Of a DNA stretch of 64,000 nucleotides, positions 36,224 through 45,359 are shown in pieces. The notes under the pieces are model-generated. The model was not told where the DNA came from. It saw only the letters and a list, made by a program, of their open reading frames with translations, and did no database searches. Position numbers and translations under genes: made by a program. The stretch covers positions 372,001 to 436,000 of the forward strand of contig NZ_JAJVKW010000002.1 of NCBI RefSeq assembly GCF_024198255.1. Direction: 5' to 3'. Source of the DNA: Myxococcus guangdongensis. Its GTDB lineage: Bacteria; Myxococcota; Myxococcia; Myxococcales; Myxococcaceae. The first letter of the stretch is position 1; every line of letters begins with the position of its first letter.

Positions 36224-36814
36224 ATGGTGGAAGCCTTCTCGAAGGTGTCGGAAGCTTCGAAGCTGTTGCTGGAGAAGGGCCTGTGCCCCGCCACGGCGAT
36301 GGAGTCGCTGAGCATGGTGGGTCACGCGATGGGCGTGGACCGGGCCTACATCTTCGAGAACCGGGTGTCGCAGACGTACGGCCGGTTCGTGACGGACCTG
36401 CGCTACGCCTGGGCGGAGCCGCCCACCGCGTCGCCCCTGGCCAACCCCGTGCTGCGCGCGTTCTCGTTCCGGGACTTCGCGCCGGGCTGGGTGGACATGC
36501 TGGAGGCGGGAATGGTGGTGGCGTGCCCCACCCGTGACGCCCCGCCGATGATGCGTGATTTGCTGGAGCGGCAGGGGACGCACTCCATCCTGCTGTGCCC
36601 CATCAACCCCTCGCGTCAGCAGTGGTGGGGCGTGGCGGTCTTCGAGGACTGCCGGCAGCCCCGGGCCTGGAAGCCCGAGGACGTGTCGCTGCTCAAGTCG
36701 CTGTCCCGGGCGGTGGCGGCGTCGGTGCGCCACGGGCAGATGCGCTCCTCGCTGGACCAGGTGCGCAACAGCCTCCGGGCGGCGGTGGGCCGCACGCCGG
36801 CGTCGGGTCACTAG
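36224..36814 (+). CDS. GAF-domain protein
   Basis: The ATG with GGAG eight bases upstream gives 196 residues; an earlier in-frame ATG would add 22. The fold is GAF-like throughout: GLCPATAMESLSMVGHAMGVDRAYIFENRV, then GWVDMLEAGMVVACPTRD, HSILLCPINPSRQQWWGVAVFEDC and PEDVSLLKSLSRAVAASVRHGQM. It has no output domain, so it would work as a stand-alone sensor or adaptor. A Ser/Thr kinase gene follows on the same strand after a hairpin, making a signalling link possible. Confidence 0.85.
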   Translation: MVEAFSKVSEASKLLLEKGLCPATAMESLSMVGHAMGVDRAYIFENRVSQTYGRFVTDLRYAWAEPPTASPLANPVLRAFSFRDFAPGWVDMLEAGMVVACPTRDAPPMMRDLLERQGTHSILLCPINPSRQQWWGVAVFEDCRQPRAWKPEDVSLLKSLSRAVAASVRHGQMRSSLDQVRNSLRAAVGRTPASGH

Positions 36815-36819
36815 CCCCT

Positions 36820-36850
36820 GGTCGCCGGGCGGCCGAGGGCGCGGGCGACC
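36820..36850 (+). terminator. Hairpin between GAF and Ser/Thr kinase genes
   Basis: GGTCGCC pairs with GGCGACC over a 17-base GC-rich loop, starting five bases after the GAF stop. It lacks a U-tract and may only attenuate read-through into the kinase gene. Confidence 0.35.
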
Positions 36851-36919
36851 CCACCCCTTCGAGCCCTGGCCCCGTGCGTCGAGGGTTTCTGCTACCCTGG
36901 CGGCCCCCTGTCTACCGCC

Positions 36920-38773
36920 ATGTCCTCCATCGACCCGACGGCGATCAGCCGGCCTCGTTCCCCGGACCTCATCAGCGGCTACCGCCTCGAAAAGCTCGTG
37001 GGCACCGGAGGCATGGGCGAGGTCCACAAGGCCACCCAGCTGTCGCTCGGCCGCACGGTGGCGGTGAAGCTGCTCAACGCGGAGCTGGCGAAGGACCCGT
37101 CCTTCATCGCGCGCTTCCAGAAGGAGGCCGCGGCGCTCGCCGCGCTGAGCCATCCCCACGTCGTCTCCATCGTCGACAAGGGGAAGACGGACGCCACCTA
37201 CTACCTGGTGATGGAGTTCGTGGACGGCCCGTCGCTGCGCGAGCTGATCCGCCAGTCCCAGTTCGACATGATGGGCGCGCTCAGGCGCATGCTCGAAATC
37301 TGTCGGGCCATCGAGTACGCGCACGGCCGCGGCGTCATCCACCGGGACCTGAAGCCGGAGAACATCCTGCTGGACCAGCAGGCCGGCGGCATCGCCAAGG
37401 TGTCGGACTTCGGGCTCGCCTCGTTCCTGGATGACGCCAGCCCCTCGTCGCGCTACGCGCTGACGTCCACGCACGTGTCCATGGGCACGCTGTCGTACAT
37501 GGCGCCCGAGCAGCGCGTGGACGCCAAGAACGCGGACGCGCGCGCGGACATCTTCTCCCTGGGCGTCATCCTCTACGAGTGGCTCACCGGCGAGGTGCCG
37601 CTGGGCACGTTCGACCCGCCCTCGCAGCGCAAGCCCGGGCTGGACGCGCGCCTGGACGGCATCGTCACCAAGTGCCTCAAGCCGGACCCGGAGGACCGCT
37701 ACCCGTCGGTGGCGGCGCTCATCGCGGACCTGGAGCTCCTGGTCCCCGGCAGCCTGCCGTCGATGCTGCCGGTGAAGCAGACGCGGGTGCAGCGCTTCAA
37801 GGCGGGCGTGCGCAAGGTGGTGCGCACCACCATGCAGGCCGCCGCGGTGGTGATGGTGCTGGCGGCGAGCTTCGTGCTGGGCACGGCCTTCTACCTGAGC
37901 GGCGAGCGCCGCGCGGCCACCGCCCCGGGCGCCACCCTCATGGCGTACCTGGGCGAGCCGCGAATCCAGCCGGTGCCCGGGCGCGAGGAGTCCAACCCCG
38001 AGCGGCGCAGGCTCACCCTGGGCGAGGGCCTGGCGGAGCAGAGCCTGGTGGTGGCCGGGCGCCCCGTCACGCTCGAGGACAAGACGCTCGTCTTCCCCTG
38101 GCAGGACGACGAGCAGGGCGTGGGCCGGGTGCGCGTGGACGTCACGCGCCGGGACGGCGACAGCCTCAGCCTCACCGCCCAGCTGCTCACGGAGGCGCCC
38201 CCGCTCACCTTCGAGCGCCGCCTGCGCGACATGTTCAGCCTCTATCAGCCCTCGCCCCCGCCCACCGCGTCCATGCTGCTGCTCGGCAGCACGGGCCGCT
38301 ACGTGGCGTTGGTGCACAACGGCGTGGGCGAACCCCTGCGGCTGGAGTGGGCGCTCGGCGAGCGCCGGGGCGCCATGCTCGGCATCGAGTCCCCCAAGGG
38401 CGGCCCGGTGAACGTGGAGCTGGCGGTGGACGCGGAAGGGCGGCTGGAGGCGTTCCTGGGCACGGGCAAGGACCGCCGCGCGCTCTTCGAGCCGCTGGTG
38501 CTGGGCCCAGGCTGGGTGGAGCAGTTCGGCGACGCGCCCTTCCCCGGCTTCGGCTGCATCGAGGGCACCTGCCGCGTGGCGGGCATCACCTACGTGCTCA
38601 AGCAGTCGCCGCCCGGAGGGACGACGGCGCCGGTGCCCCCGCCCCCCACCCCGGCCCCGCCCAAGGTGGCCGCGGCGGTGCCCGCCAAGGCCGTGGTGCC
38701 GAAGAAGGCGCCTCCCCCGCCCCCCAAGAAGCAGCCCGTCAAGCCGGCGCCCAAGAACGGCAAGCGCCGCTAG
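36920..38773 (+). CDS. Membrane Ser/Thr protein kinase (PknB-like)
   Basis: The 617-residue protein has an N-terminal eukaryotic-type kinase domain: glycine loop GTGGMGEV from residue 28, catalytic Lys50, HRDLKPEN from 141, DFG at 163-165, APE at 195-197. All key residues are present, so it should be active. One transmembrane helix follows near 300-325 (AAAVVMVLAASFVLGTAFYL). The C-terminal 290 residues are extracytoplasmic and beta-rich, with a Lys/Pro-rich tail (PPPPPKKQPVKPAPKNGK) that may bind the cell wall. Its sensor domain matches nothing I can name. Confidence 0.94.
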   Translation: MSSIDPTAISRPRSPDLISGYRLEKLVGTGGMGEVHKATQLSLGRTVAVKLLNAELAKDPSFIARFQKEAAALAALSHPHVVSIVDKGKTDATYYLVMEFVDGPSLRELIRQSQFDMMGALRRMLEICRAIEYAHGRGVIHRDLKPENILLDQQAGGIAKVSDFGLASFLDDASPSSRYALTSTHVSMGTLSYMAPEQRVDAKNADARADIFSLGVILYEWLTGEVPLGTFDPPSQRKPGLDARLDGIVTKCLKPDPEDRYPSVAALIADLELLVPGSLPSMLPVKQTRVQRFKAGVRKVVRTTMQAAAVVMVLAASFVLGTAFYLSGERRAATAPGATLMAYLGEPRIQPVPGREESNPERRRLTLGEGLAEQSLVVAGRPVTLEDKTLVFPWQDDEQGVGRVRVDVTRRDGDSLSLTAQLLTEAPPLTFERRLRDMFSLYQPSPPPTASMLLLGSTGRYVALVHNGVGEPLRLEWALGERRGAMLGIESPKGGPVNVELAVDAEGRLEAFLGTGKDRRALFEPLVLGPGWVEQFGDAPFPGFGCIEGTCRVAGITYVLKQSPPGGTTAPVPPPPTPAPPKVAAAVPAKAVVPKKAPPPPPKKQPVKPAPKNGKRR

Positions 38774-38849
38774 ACGGGCCCGAAGGCGACAGAGTTCCGC
38801 AGGGGAATATGGCCAGTGACGGGGGATTGCATTATCCCTCGGCACTCCT

Positions 38850-41800
38850 ATGCGCACCTTCCGCCGCGGCCTGACCGCGTTCGCACTCGTCGCCGGCCTC
38901 ACGGGCTGCTCCCACTCCCCCACCACCAGTGTCGCGCCGCGCGTGCTGGAGAGCGCCGCGGAGAAAGCGCGCTCCGGCACGGGCGAGGCGCGCACGCTCG
39001 CCTTCGCCGGCTTCCACGCGTACCTGATGGAAGGTGACGCCGCGGTGGCGCAGCAGCGCTTCGACGCGGCCGTGGCGAAGGACCCGGCGGACCCGTACGC
39101 GCTCATGGGGCAGCACCTGCTCGCGCGCCGCGCGGGGCGGCCGGACCGGGCGCTCGTGGCCGCGCTGGAGGTGGTGACGCGCGCCCCCACGCACCCCCTG
39201 GCGCTCATCGGCGCGCGCTTCGCGCTGGACACCGTGGGCACCGCGCCCCCCCTGGATGACGCCATCCTGGCGGCGGCGCAGAAGGCGCTCGCCTCGGGCG
39301 CCTCGGGTGAGACGGCGTACCTCTTGCGCGGCGCGCGGCTGTCGGTCGCGGTGACGCGCGGGGACACGAAGACGCGCGACGCGGTGCTGAAGGAGCTGGG
39401 CGGCGTGTCCGAGGCGACGCTCGTGGGGCCCTTCTCCCCCTTCCATGTCCTGTCGTGGGACGAGGCGTGGCCCACCGGCCAGGGCGGCTCGCTCGCGGGG
39501 CCCTTCACCGGCGCCTTCGGGGCGCTGCCCACGCGCAAGCTGCTGGCGCCGGACGGCCGGTTGGACCTGGGCGGTGAGCCGAGCGAGGGCGACGTGTACC
39601 TCATGGCCTTCGACGCGGAGGTGCCGGAGGCGGCGACCTACGTGGCGCGCTCGGTGAGCGCCGCCTCGCACCAGGTGGTGGTGGACGGCGCGCCGGTGTT
39701 GGAGCGCGCCGCGTGGACGCAGGCCACCTCCACCGTCGCCGGCCGCGCGGTGAAGCTGTCCGCGGGCAAGCACCGCATCATCGTGCGCCAGCTCAAGGGT
39801 GGCACCTCCGGCGTGCTGTCGTTCTCCCTGCTGCGCGAGGACGGCCAGCCCGCCAACGTGCGCTTCACCGCGGCCACCGGCGCCGCGCCCGCGACGTGGG
39901 GCAGCGCGCCCTCGGTGGCCGAGGCGAAGGGCGTGTACCCCACCGCGAAGGACTTCAAGGACGTGCTCGCGGGCGAGGCGGGGGAGCTGCTCTCCACGTT
40001 CCTCGCGGCGCGCGACGGCCTGATGCGCGACGCGGACGGCGCCCGGCGGCTGATGGCGGGCGTGGAGGCGACGACGCCCGCGCTCCTGTCGCTGCGCGCG
40101 GAGGTGGCCGCGACGGACCGGACGGTGCCCGCCAAGGTGGCGCGCGGCCGGGCCACGCGGGACCTGGAGGCGCTCTTGTCCAAGGACACGGGCAACGTGG
40201 CCGCGCTGCTCTTGCGCGCGGACCTGTTCATGGACGACGGACAGGCGGCGAGCGCGCTGGAGACCTTGAAGACGGCGAGCGAGGCGGTGCAGCCCCCGGG
40301 CTTCCCGCTGTTCCTGATGCGCGCGCGCGCGGCGCTCACGCTGGACGTGGACGCGCTGGCGGAGGAGTCGCTGGCCACCGCGCTGCAGCTCCAGCCGCAG
40401 CTGTGTGAAGCGCTGGGGCTCCAGTACAACCTGGCGCGGCGGCGCGACGCGGTGGAGCGCTCCAACACGCTGGTGGAGGCGCAGCAGGACTGCCCCGGCG
40501 TCGCGGCGCGGCGCGCGGACCATGCGCGCACGCGCGGGGACCTGGAGGCCGCCGCGCGCGAGTACGCGCAGCTGCTCGCGCGGGACCCCACGAGCGTGAG
40601 CGCGGGCACGTCGCTGTCGAGCCTCTACGTGGGCCTGCGTCGCCACGACGACGCCATCGCCGTGCTGGAGAAGCTGGCGGTGACGTGGCCGCGCAACACG
40701 GAGCTGCTCAAGCGCATGGCGGACGTGCGCGAGTACTCGGGCAAGAGCGCCGAGGCGCTCGCGCTGCGCGAGAAGGCGCTGGCGCTGGAGGGAGACGACC
40801 TGGCGCTGCGCCGCGCGGTGGAGCGCGCGAAGACGGGCAAGGAGCTGCTGCAGGAGTTCGCCATCGACGGGCAGGAGGCGCTGCGCTCCTACGACGCGGA
40901 GCCCGTCACCGGCGGGGCGGCGGTGTTCGTCCTGGATGCCGCGGCGGTGCGCGTGTACCCGGACGGCAGCATCGTCAACCGCATCCACACCATCCAGAAG
41001 GCGCTGGAGCAGTCGGGCGTGCAGGAAATCGCGGAGGTCAACGTGCCCCGCGGCGCCCAGGTGCTGGCGCTGCGCACGCTGAAGGCGGACGGGCGCGTGC
41101 TCGAGCCGGAGAACATCGAGGGCAAGGACACGGTGAGCCTGCCCGGCGTGCAGGTGGGTGACAGCGTGCAGGTGGAGTACCTGCTGGCGGAGAGCCCTCG
41201 CGGCCCCGCGCAGCCGGGCTTCACCGCGTCCGCGTTCTACTTCCAGATCGCCAACCAGCCCAACGCGTGGACCACGTACACGGTGGCCGCGCCCAAGGGC
41301 ACGGGCATGAAGGTGGACGCGCACGCGATGAAGGCGCCCCAGCCCACGGTGAGGGGCGACGAGGAGGTCTTCCACTACGAGGCGCGCCGCGTGCCGCCGT
41401 TCATCCCCGAGCCGGACGCGCCGCCCTCCGGCAACGAGTACCTGCCCTTCGTCATGGTGGGCGCGGGCGCCACGGGCAACGACAGCCTGGCGCGCGTCTA
41501 CGGCGACGCCTTCCAGGAGCGCTGGGCGCGCACCGCGGAGGTCGTCCGCTTCACCCGCGAGGCCACCCAGGGCAAGGAGGGCCTGGAGGCGGTCAAGGCG
41601 CTGCACGCGGCGGTGATGCAGCGCTTCTCCGGGCGGGACAACGGGCTGGGCCAGTCCGCGGCGTCCACGGTGGCGCAGGACCGGGGCAGCCGGCTGACGG
41701 TGCTGAAGGCGGGCCTGGAGGAGCTGGGCATCCCCTCGCGCGTGGCGGCGGTGCGCACCTTCAACGTGGACCCGGCCGAGTACCTGTTCCCCAACGACAG

Positions 41801-42626
41801 CCTGCTGCCCTACGCGGCGCTGCGCGTGGAGGTGCCGGGGAGCGCGCCGGTGTGGGTGGACACGTCGGTGCGCTACGGGCCCTTCGGTGAGCTGCCGGAG
41901 TTCGCCATGGGCGAGCTGACGGCGTACCTGCTGCCGGAGCCGGGCAAGAAGCTGGAGGTGGTGAAGACGCCCGCGACCCGGCAGTCCACGGGCAAGCAGG
42001 TGCGCCTGACGCTGTCGCTCGACGCCGACGGCAAGCTGAGCGGCAAGGGCGAGGAGACGTACACGGGCTTCGAGGCGGCGCAGCTGGCGGAGGCCTTCAA
42101 CCAGCTGTCGGCGGAGAGCCGCAACCAGGCGCTCCAGGGCGCGGTGGCGCGCTACTTCGGCGGCGCGGCGCTCTCCAGCGTCACGCTGGACCACCAGGAC
42201 CAGGTGGGCGCGCCCTTCGTGCTGCGCTACGAGTTCACCGTGCCGCGCTTCGGACGGCTGGAGGGCGACAGGCGCATGGCGCTGGGGCCCCTCACCTTCC
42301 CCGCGCAGCTGGGCCGCCGCTACGTGCAGCTGAGCAGCCGCCGCACGCCGCTCTACATCGACAACACCGAGGCCAGCAGCACGCAGGTGACGCTGTCCTT
42401 GCCCTCGGGCTGGAGGCTGCCGGACCCGCAGCCCACGCTCGACGTGAAGAACCCCTTCGGCCACTTCACCCGCACCGAGAAGCAGGAGGGCGCGACGCTC
42501 ACCATCACCGAGTCGCTGCGGCTGCCCCGCGCGCGCGTCGCGCCCCGTCAGTACGAGCAGTTCTCCGGCTTCACCGGCGACGTGGACCTCATCCAGACGC
42601 GGGAGATGTTCCTGGTGAAGCAGTAG
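38850..42626 (+). CDS. Large TPR/DUF3857 lipoprotein with degenerate transglutaminase domain
   Basis: The 1258-residue product has lipobox GLTGC (Cys20), TPR-like helical repeats near 45-130 and 440-630 (RRADHARTRGDLEAAAREYAQLLARDPTS), and a DUF3857 domain near 680-850 (VYPDGSIVNRIHTIQKALEQSG, VEYLLAESPRGP). A transglutaminase-like fold follows near 900-1010. In related proteins the last has a GDCKD catalytic Cys and a later His; here the site reads QDRGSRLTVLK (Arg945) and PYAALRVEV, so both are missing and the domain is probably a pseudoenzyme. The C-terminal 230 residues are a DUF3858-like beta domain. It is likely a scaffold at the membrane. Its operon status is unclear. Confidence 0.85.
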   Translation: MRTFRRGLTAFALVAGLTGCSHSPTTSVAPRVLESAAEKARSGTGEARTLAFAGFHAYLMEGDAAVAQQRFDAAVAKDPADPYALMGQHLLARRAGRPDRALVAALEVVTRAPTHPLALIGARFALDTVGTAPPLDDAILAAAQKALASGASGETAYLLRGARLSVAVTRGDTKTRDAVLKELGGVSEATLVGPFSPFHVLSWDEAWPTGQGGSLAGPFTGAFGALPTRKLLAPDGRLDLGGEPSEGDVYLMAFDAEVPEAATYVARSVSAASHQVVVDGAPVLERAAWTQATSTVAGRAVKLSAGKHRIIVRQLKGGTSGVLSFSLLREDGQPANVRFTAATGAAPATWGSAPSVAEAKGVYPTAKDFKDVLAGEAGELLSTFLAARDGLMRDADGARRLMAGVEATTPALLSLRAEVAATDRTVPAKVARGRATRDLEALLSKDTGNVAALLLRADLFMDDGQAASALETLKTASEAVQPPGFPLFLMRARAALTLDVDALAEESLATALQLQPQLCEALGLQYNLARRRDAVERSNTLVEAQQDCPGVAARRADHARTRGDLEAAAREYAQLLARDPTSVSAGTSLSSLYVGLRRHDDAIAVLEKLAVTWPRNTELLKRMADVREYSGKSAEALALREKALALEGDDLALRRAVERAKTGKELLQEFAIDGQEALRSYDAEPVTGGAAVFVLDAAAVRVYPDGSIVNRIHTIQKALEQSGVQEIAEVNVPRGAQVLALRTLKADGRVLEPENIEGKDTVSLPGVQVGDSVQVEYLLAESPRGPAQPGFTASAFYFQIANQPNAWTTYTVAAPKGTGMKVDAHAMKAPQPTVRGDEEVFHYEARRVPPFIPEPDAPPSGNEYLPFVMVGAGATGNDSLARVYGDAFQERWARTAEVVRFTREATQGKEGLEAVKALHAAVMQRFSGRDNGLGQSAASTVAQDRGSRLTVLKAGLEELGIPSRVAAVRTFNVDPAEYLFPNDSLLPYAALRVEVPGSAPVWVDTSVRYGPFGELPEFAMGELTAYLLPEPGKKLEVVKTPATRQSTGKQVRLTLSLDADGKLSGKGEETYTGFEAAQLAEAFNQLSAESRNQALQGAVARYFGGAALSSVTLDHQDQVGAPFVLRYEFTVPRFGRLEGDRRMALGPLTFPAQLGRRYVQLSSRRTPLYIDNTEASSTQVTLSLPSGWRLPDPQPTLDVKNPFGHFTRTEKQEGATLTITESLRLPRARVAPRQYEQFSGFTGDVDLIQTREMFLVKQ

Positions 42627-42640
42627 GCACGCCTGCCTGT

Positions 42641-42664
42641 CCGCCCGCTCTCCCAGCGAGGCGG
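42641..42664 (+). terminator. Hairpin after the DUF3857 lipoprotein gene
   Basis: CCGCC-CGCT, loop CTCCC, AGCG-A-GGCGG forms a 9-bp stem with one bulged A, 14 bases after the stop. No U-tract is present. Confidence 0.45.
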
Positions 42665-42774
42665 GTCGACCTGTGAGGGGCTCCCGGGTTGAATACGGGG
42701 GCCCCTCCCTGCGTCCGTAGGGCGTGAGGTGCCCCTCTGACGGGGCGCTGGATTCTCAACCTGGAGAAGACGTC

Positions 42775-43830
42775 ATGAGTCCTCGAAGCTGGCTCTGGAT
42801 GGTGGCCCTGCTGTCGGCCCCGGTGGTTCAGGCGCAGACGACGCCAGTGCCCGCCGCGGACCCCTCGTACGACGGCCGCGAGTACGGCGAAGGCGAGTTC
42901 GACGACGACTCCGACGAGGAGGTCGCCCCCATGGCGCCCCAGCCTCCTCCGTCGCTGCCCAGCGAGCAGCCCTCGCGCAGGCCCTATGCCGGCGCGGTGT
43001 GGGCCTCCGGGCACTGGTACTGGGACGGCGACGAGTGGCGCTTCAACCAGGGCACCTGGCTGGCCCCGATGGACGGCTACCAGTTCGTGAACGGCTACTG
43101 GGAGGAGGACCGGGGGGCCTGGTACTGGGTCTCCGGCGGCTGGGCGCGACGGGGCACCACCGAGGTGGAGATTCCCATCGCCGTGTCCTCCGAGGCCCTC
43201 TCCGTGCAGCAGGCGCCTCCCGCGCCGCGCCAGGAGGTCCGCCCGGCCGCGCCCGCCTCCGACCTCACCTGGGAGCCCGGCTACTGGTACTGGTCCGGCA
43301 ACAACTGGGACTGGGTGGATGGCACCTGGGCCGCCCCGCCGCGCGCGGGCCTGGTCTTCGTCTCGCCCCGCTGGGTGCAGCGCGGACTGTCCTGGCACTT
43401 CGTCAGCGGAGGCTGGGCGCCGCGCGGCTCGCTGCACGTCACCGTGCCCGTCTTCCGCCACGCCCGCGTGTCCGTGCGCTGGGGCCACCCCAACTACTTC
43501 GCGCACACGTGGTACCGCGCGCCGGCCGTCCGCTACTACAACCACCGTCCGTGGCGCGCCTCCGGCCACTACTACCGCCATGACCGCGTCTGGCGCTCGC
43601 CGACCTACTACCACCGCGCCTCGCCGGGCCCTAGCCACCACCGCCGTGACGACTCGTGGCGCGGCCGCGATGACCGCTGGAAGAGCAACAACCGCGGGCC
43701 GGAGCGCCACGAGCGCTGGCGCGCCCCCAGCCACCGCGCCTCGCCGCGCGTCCACGACGCCACGCCCGTTCGCGGCGGAGAGCGCCACCACGGTGGACGC
43801 GGTCGGGGTGACGGCGACCGTCGGCGCTAA
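42775..43830 (+). CDS. Secreted YXWGXW-repeat protein with His/Arg-rich tail
   Basis: The ATG with GGAGAAG upstream gives 351 residues and a signal peptide (MSPRSWLWMVALLSAPVVQA). The mature protein has repeated aromatic motifs of the YXWGXW family (ASGHWYWDGDEWRFNQGTW, NGYWEEDRGAWYWVSGGW, EPGYWYWSGNNWDWVDGTW, SGGWAPRG) and a C-terminal 120 residues rich in His, Arg, Tyr and Ser. Such proteins are outer-surface or periplasmic; their role is unknown. An acidic run (GEFDDDSDEE) precedes the first repeat. The basic tail could bind polyanions or metal ions. Confidence 0.85.
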   Translation: MSPRSWLWMVALLSAPVVQAQTTPVPAADPSYDGREYGEGEFDDDSDEEVAPMAPQPPPSLPSEQPSRRPYAGAVWASGHWYWDGDEWRFNQGTWLAPMDGYQFVNGYWEEDRGAWYWVSGGWARRGTTEVEIPIAVSSEALSVQQAPPAPRQEVRPAAPASDLTWEPGYWYWSGNNWDWVDGTWAAPPRAGLVFVSPRWVQRGLSWHFVSGGWAPRGSLHVTVPVFRHARVSVRWGHPNYFAHTWYRAPAVRYYNHRPWRASGHYYRHDRVWRSPTYYHRASPGPSHHRRDDSWRGRDDRWKSNNRGPERHERWRAPSHRASPRVHDATPVRGGERHHGGRGRGDGDRRR

Positions 43831-43841
43831 AGGCCTGGCTC

Positions 43842-43865
43842 GGGGCCCTCGCTTCCGGGGGCCCC
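43842..43865 (+). terminator. Hairpin after the YXWGXW gene
   Basis: GGGGCCC pairs with GGGCCCC around a 10-base loop, 11 bases after the stop codon. No U-tract follows. Confidence 0.45.
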
Positions 43866-43932
43866 ACCCCCAGCGTTCACCCCTCGACAGGGGCGTCGTT
43901 CAGACTCGCGAAAATCAAGATTAAGCAGCAAA

Positions 43933-43981
43933 ACCCAGGTGCCTCATCCCCTCCTTCAGGAGTGCACCATGACACCTGGGT
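43933..43981 (+). promoter_or_regulatory. Inverted repeat enclosing the ribosome site and start of the sugar dehydrogenase
   Basis: ACCCAGGTG (43933-43941) pairs perfectly with CACCTGGGT (43973-43981), which lies within codons 2-5. The enclosed 31 bases hold a second small hairpin, CTCC-TTCA-GGAG, in which the anti-strand covers the GGAG ribosome site, and the ATG itself. In RNA this would hide the whole initiation region. It may act as a translational control element, for instance a thermometer or protein-binding leader; no known class is recognised. Confidence 0.5.
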
Positions 43982-45309
43982 CCTGTCGTTTCGCGGTGTT
44001 GCTGTCCCTGTTCCTCGTGGCCCCGGCCTGCGCGCCGGAGCCCGCGTCGGATGAGTCCCCGGCCCCGGAGGGCCTGGGGACCTCCAGCGCGGCCATCACC
44101 CTGCCCCCGTCGTACACGGACGCACAGGTGACGGCCATCGCCCGTCCCACGGCGCTCGCCTTCACGCCGGATGGGCGGCTGCTCATCACCACGCAGACGG
44201 GCCAGCTGCGCGTCTTCAGCGGGGGCGTGCTGCTGGCGACGCCGGCGCTGAACCTCTCCGCGGTGCTGTGCACCAACTCGGAGCGCGGCCTGTTGGGCGT
44301 GGCGGTGGACCCGGACTTCGCCACCACCGGGCACATCTTCCTCTATTACACGTTCAACAAGTTCAACACGTGCACGACGAACATCGCCAACGTGGCGGTG
44401 AACCGGGTCTCGCGCTTCACGCTGCCGAGCACGAACGTGGTGAGCCCGTCGAGCGAGGTGGTGCTGCTCGACAACATCCCCTCCACGGGTGGCAATCACA
44501 ACGGCGGTGATTTGCACTTCGGTCCGGATGGGCTGCTCTACATCAGCGTGGGAGACGGCGGCTGTCAGCTCGGGGACCCGAGCCGCTGCGCGGGGCAGAA
44601 CACCACGGCGCGCAGGCTGGACGTGCTGCTCGGGAAGATGCTGCGCATCCGCAAGGACGGCACCGCGCCCACGGACAACCCCTGGTACGCGACGGCGGGC
44701 AGCCGGCGCTGTGGCAATCCCGCGGGCGTGCCGACGGGCACGGGGCCCTGCCAGGAGAACTACGCCACGGGCCTGCGCAACCCGTTCCGCTTCGCCTTCC
44801 AGCCGGGCACCAGCACGTTCTTCATCAACGACGTGGGCCAGAGCGTGTGGGAGGAGATTGACGAGGGCATCAAGGGCGCGGACTACGGCTGGAACACGCG
44901 CGAGGGGCACTGCGCGAACAACTCCACCACCGACTGCGGCGCGCCTCCGGCGGGGATGACGAACCCGATTTTCGATTACAAGCGCGGCACCAACCCCACG
45001 GGCTCGCCGTTCCAGAACTGCAACTCCATCACGGGAGGGGCGTTCGCGCCGCCTGGAGCGTGGGCGAACGCGGACGACAACGCGTACTTCTTCAGTGATT
45101 ACATCTGCGGGAAGGTGTTCAAGCTGGTGCGCGGCACGGGCGGCGCGGTGACGGTGGATGCGTTCGCCACGGGCCTGGGCTCCGGCTCCGCGGTGACGCT
45201 GCGCTTCGGTCCGTCGGGTACGCGCCAGGCGCTCTACTACACGACGTACGCCGGAGGCGGAGAGGTGCGCCGCATCGAGTTCACCGGCACGCGCACCGTG
45301 ACGCCGTAA
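43969..45309 (+). CDS. PQQ-dependent glucose/sorbosone dehydrogenase-like lipoprotein
   Basis: The ATG with AGGAG six bases upstream gives 446 residues with lipobox LVAPAC. A six-bladed propeller of the soluble glucose-dehydrogenase type follows: IARPTALAFTPDGRLLITTQTGQLRVF, SERGLLGVAVDPDFATTGHIFLYYT, STGGNHNGGDLHFGPDGLLYISVGDGG and GLRNPFRFAF are hallmark segments, with the catalytic-type His in GGNHNGGDL. Such enzymes oxidise aldoses to lactones with PQQ in the periplasm. An earlier GTG in frame lacks a ribosome site. Translation may be gated by the inverted repeat around its start. Confidence 0.92.
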   Translation: MTPGSCRFAVLLSLFLVAPACAPEPASDESPAPEGLGTSSAAITLPPSYTDAQVTAIARPTALAFTPDGRLLITTQTGQLRVFSGGVLLATPALNLSAVLCTNSERGLLGVAVDPDFATTGHIFLYYTFNKFNTCTTNIANVAVNRVSRFTLPSTNVVSPSSEVVLLDNIPSTGGNHNGGDLHFGPDGLLYISVGDGGCQLGDPSRCAGQNTTARRLDVLLGKMLRIRKDGTAPTDNPWYATAGSRRCGNPAGVPTGTGPCQENYATGLRNPFRFAFQPGTSTFFINDVGQSVWEEIDEGIKGADYGWNTREGHCANNSTTDCGAPPAGMTNPIFDYKRGTNPTGSPFQNCNSITGGAFAPPGAWANADDNAYFFSDYICGKVFKLVRGTGGAVTVDAFATGLGSGSAVTLRFGPSGTRQALYYTTYAGGGEVRRIEFTGTRTVTP

Positions 45310-45320
45310 GACGAGGTCCC

Positions 45321-45359
45321 GAGCCCTGGACGGGGCGTACCGACGTCCGTCCGGGGCTC
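45321..45359. terminator. 13-bp bidirectional hairpin between convergent genes
   Basis: GAGCCCTGGACGG pairs with CCGTCCGGGGCTC (one T-G wobble) around a 13-base loop. It lies just after the dehydrogenase stop and overlaps the TetR stop. It is one of the longest stems in the window; no U-tract. Confidence 0.6.

Noticed and set aside
36140..39604. A 1154-residue minus-strand open frame across the GAF and kinase genes
   Set aside because: It overlaps genes with intact catalytic motifs on the other strand and its own translation is low-complexity Arg/His/Ala.
38832..42464. A 1210-residue open frame on the minus strand
   Set aside because: It is antisense to the DUF3857 lipoprotein, is rich in Arg, His, Gly and Ala in the way GC-rich shadows are, and has no motif or ribosome site.
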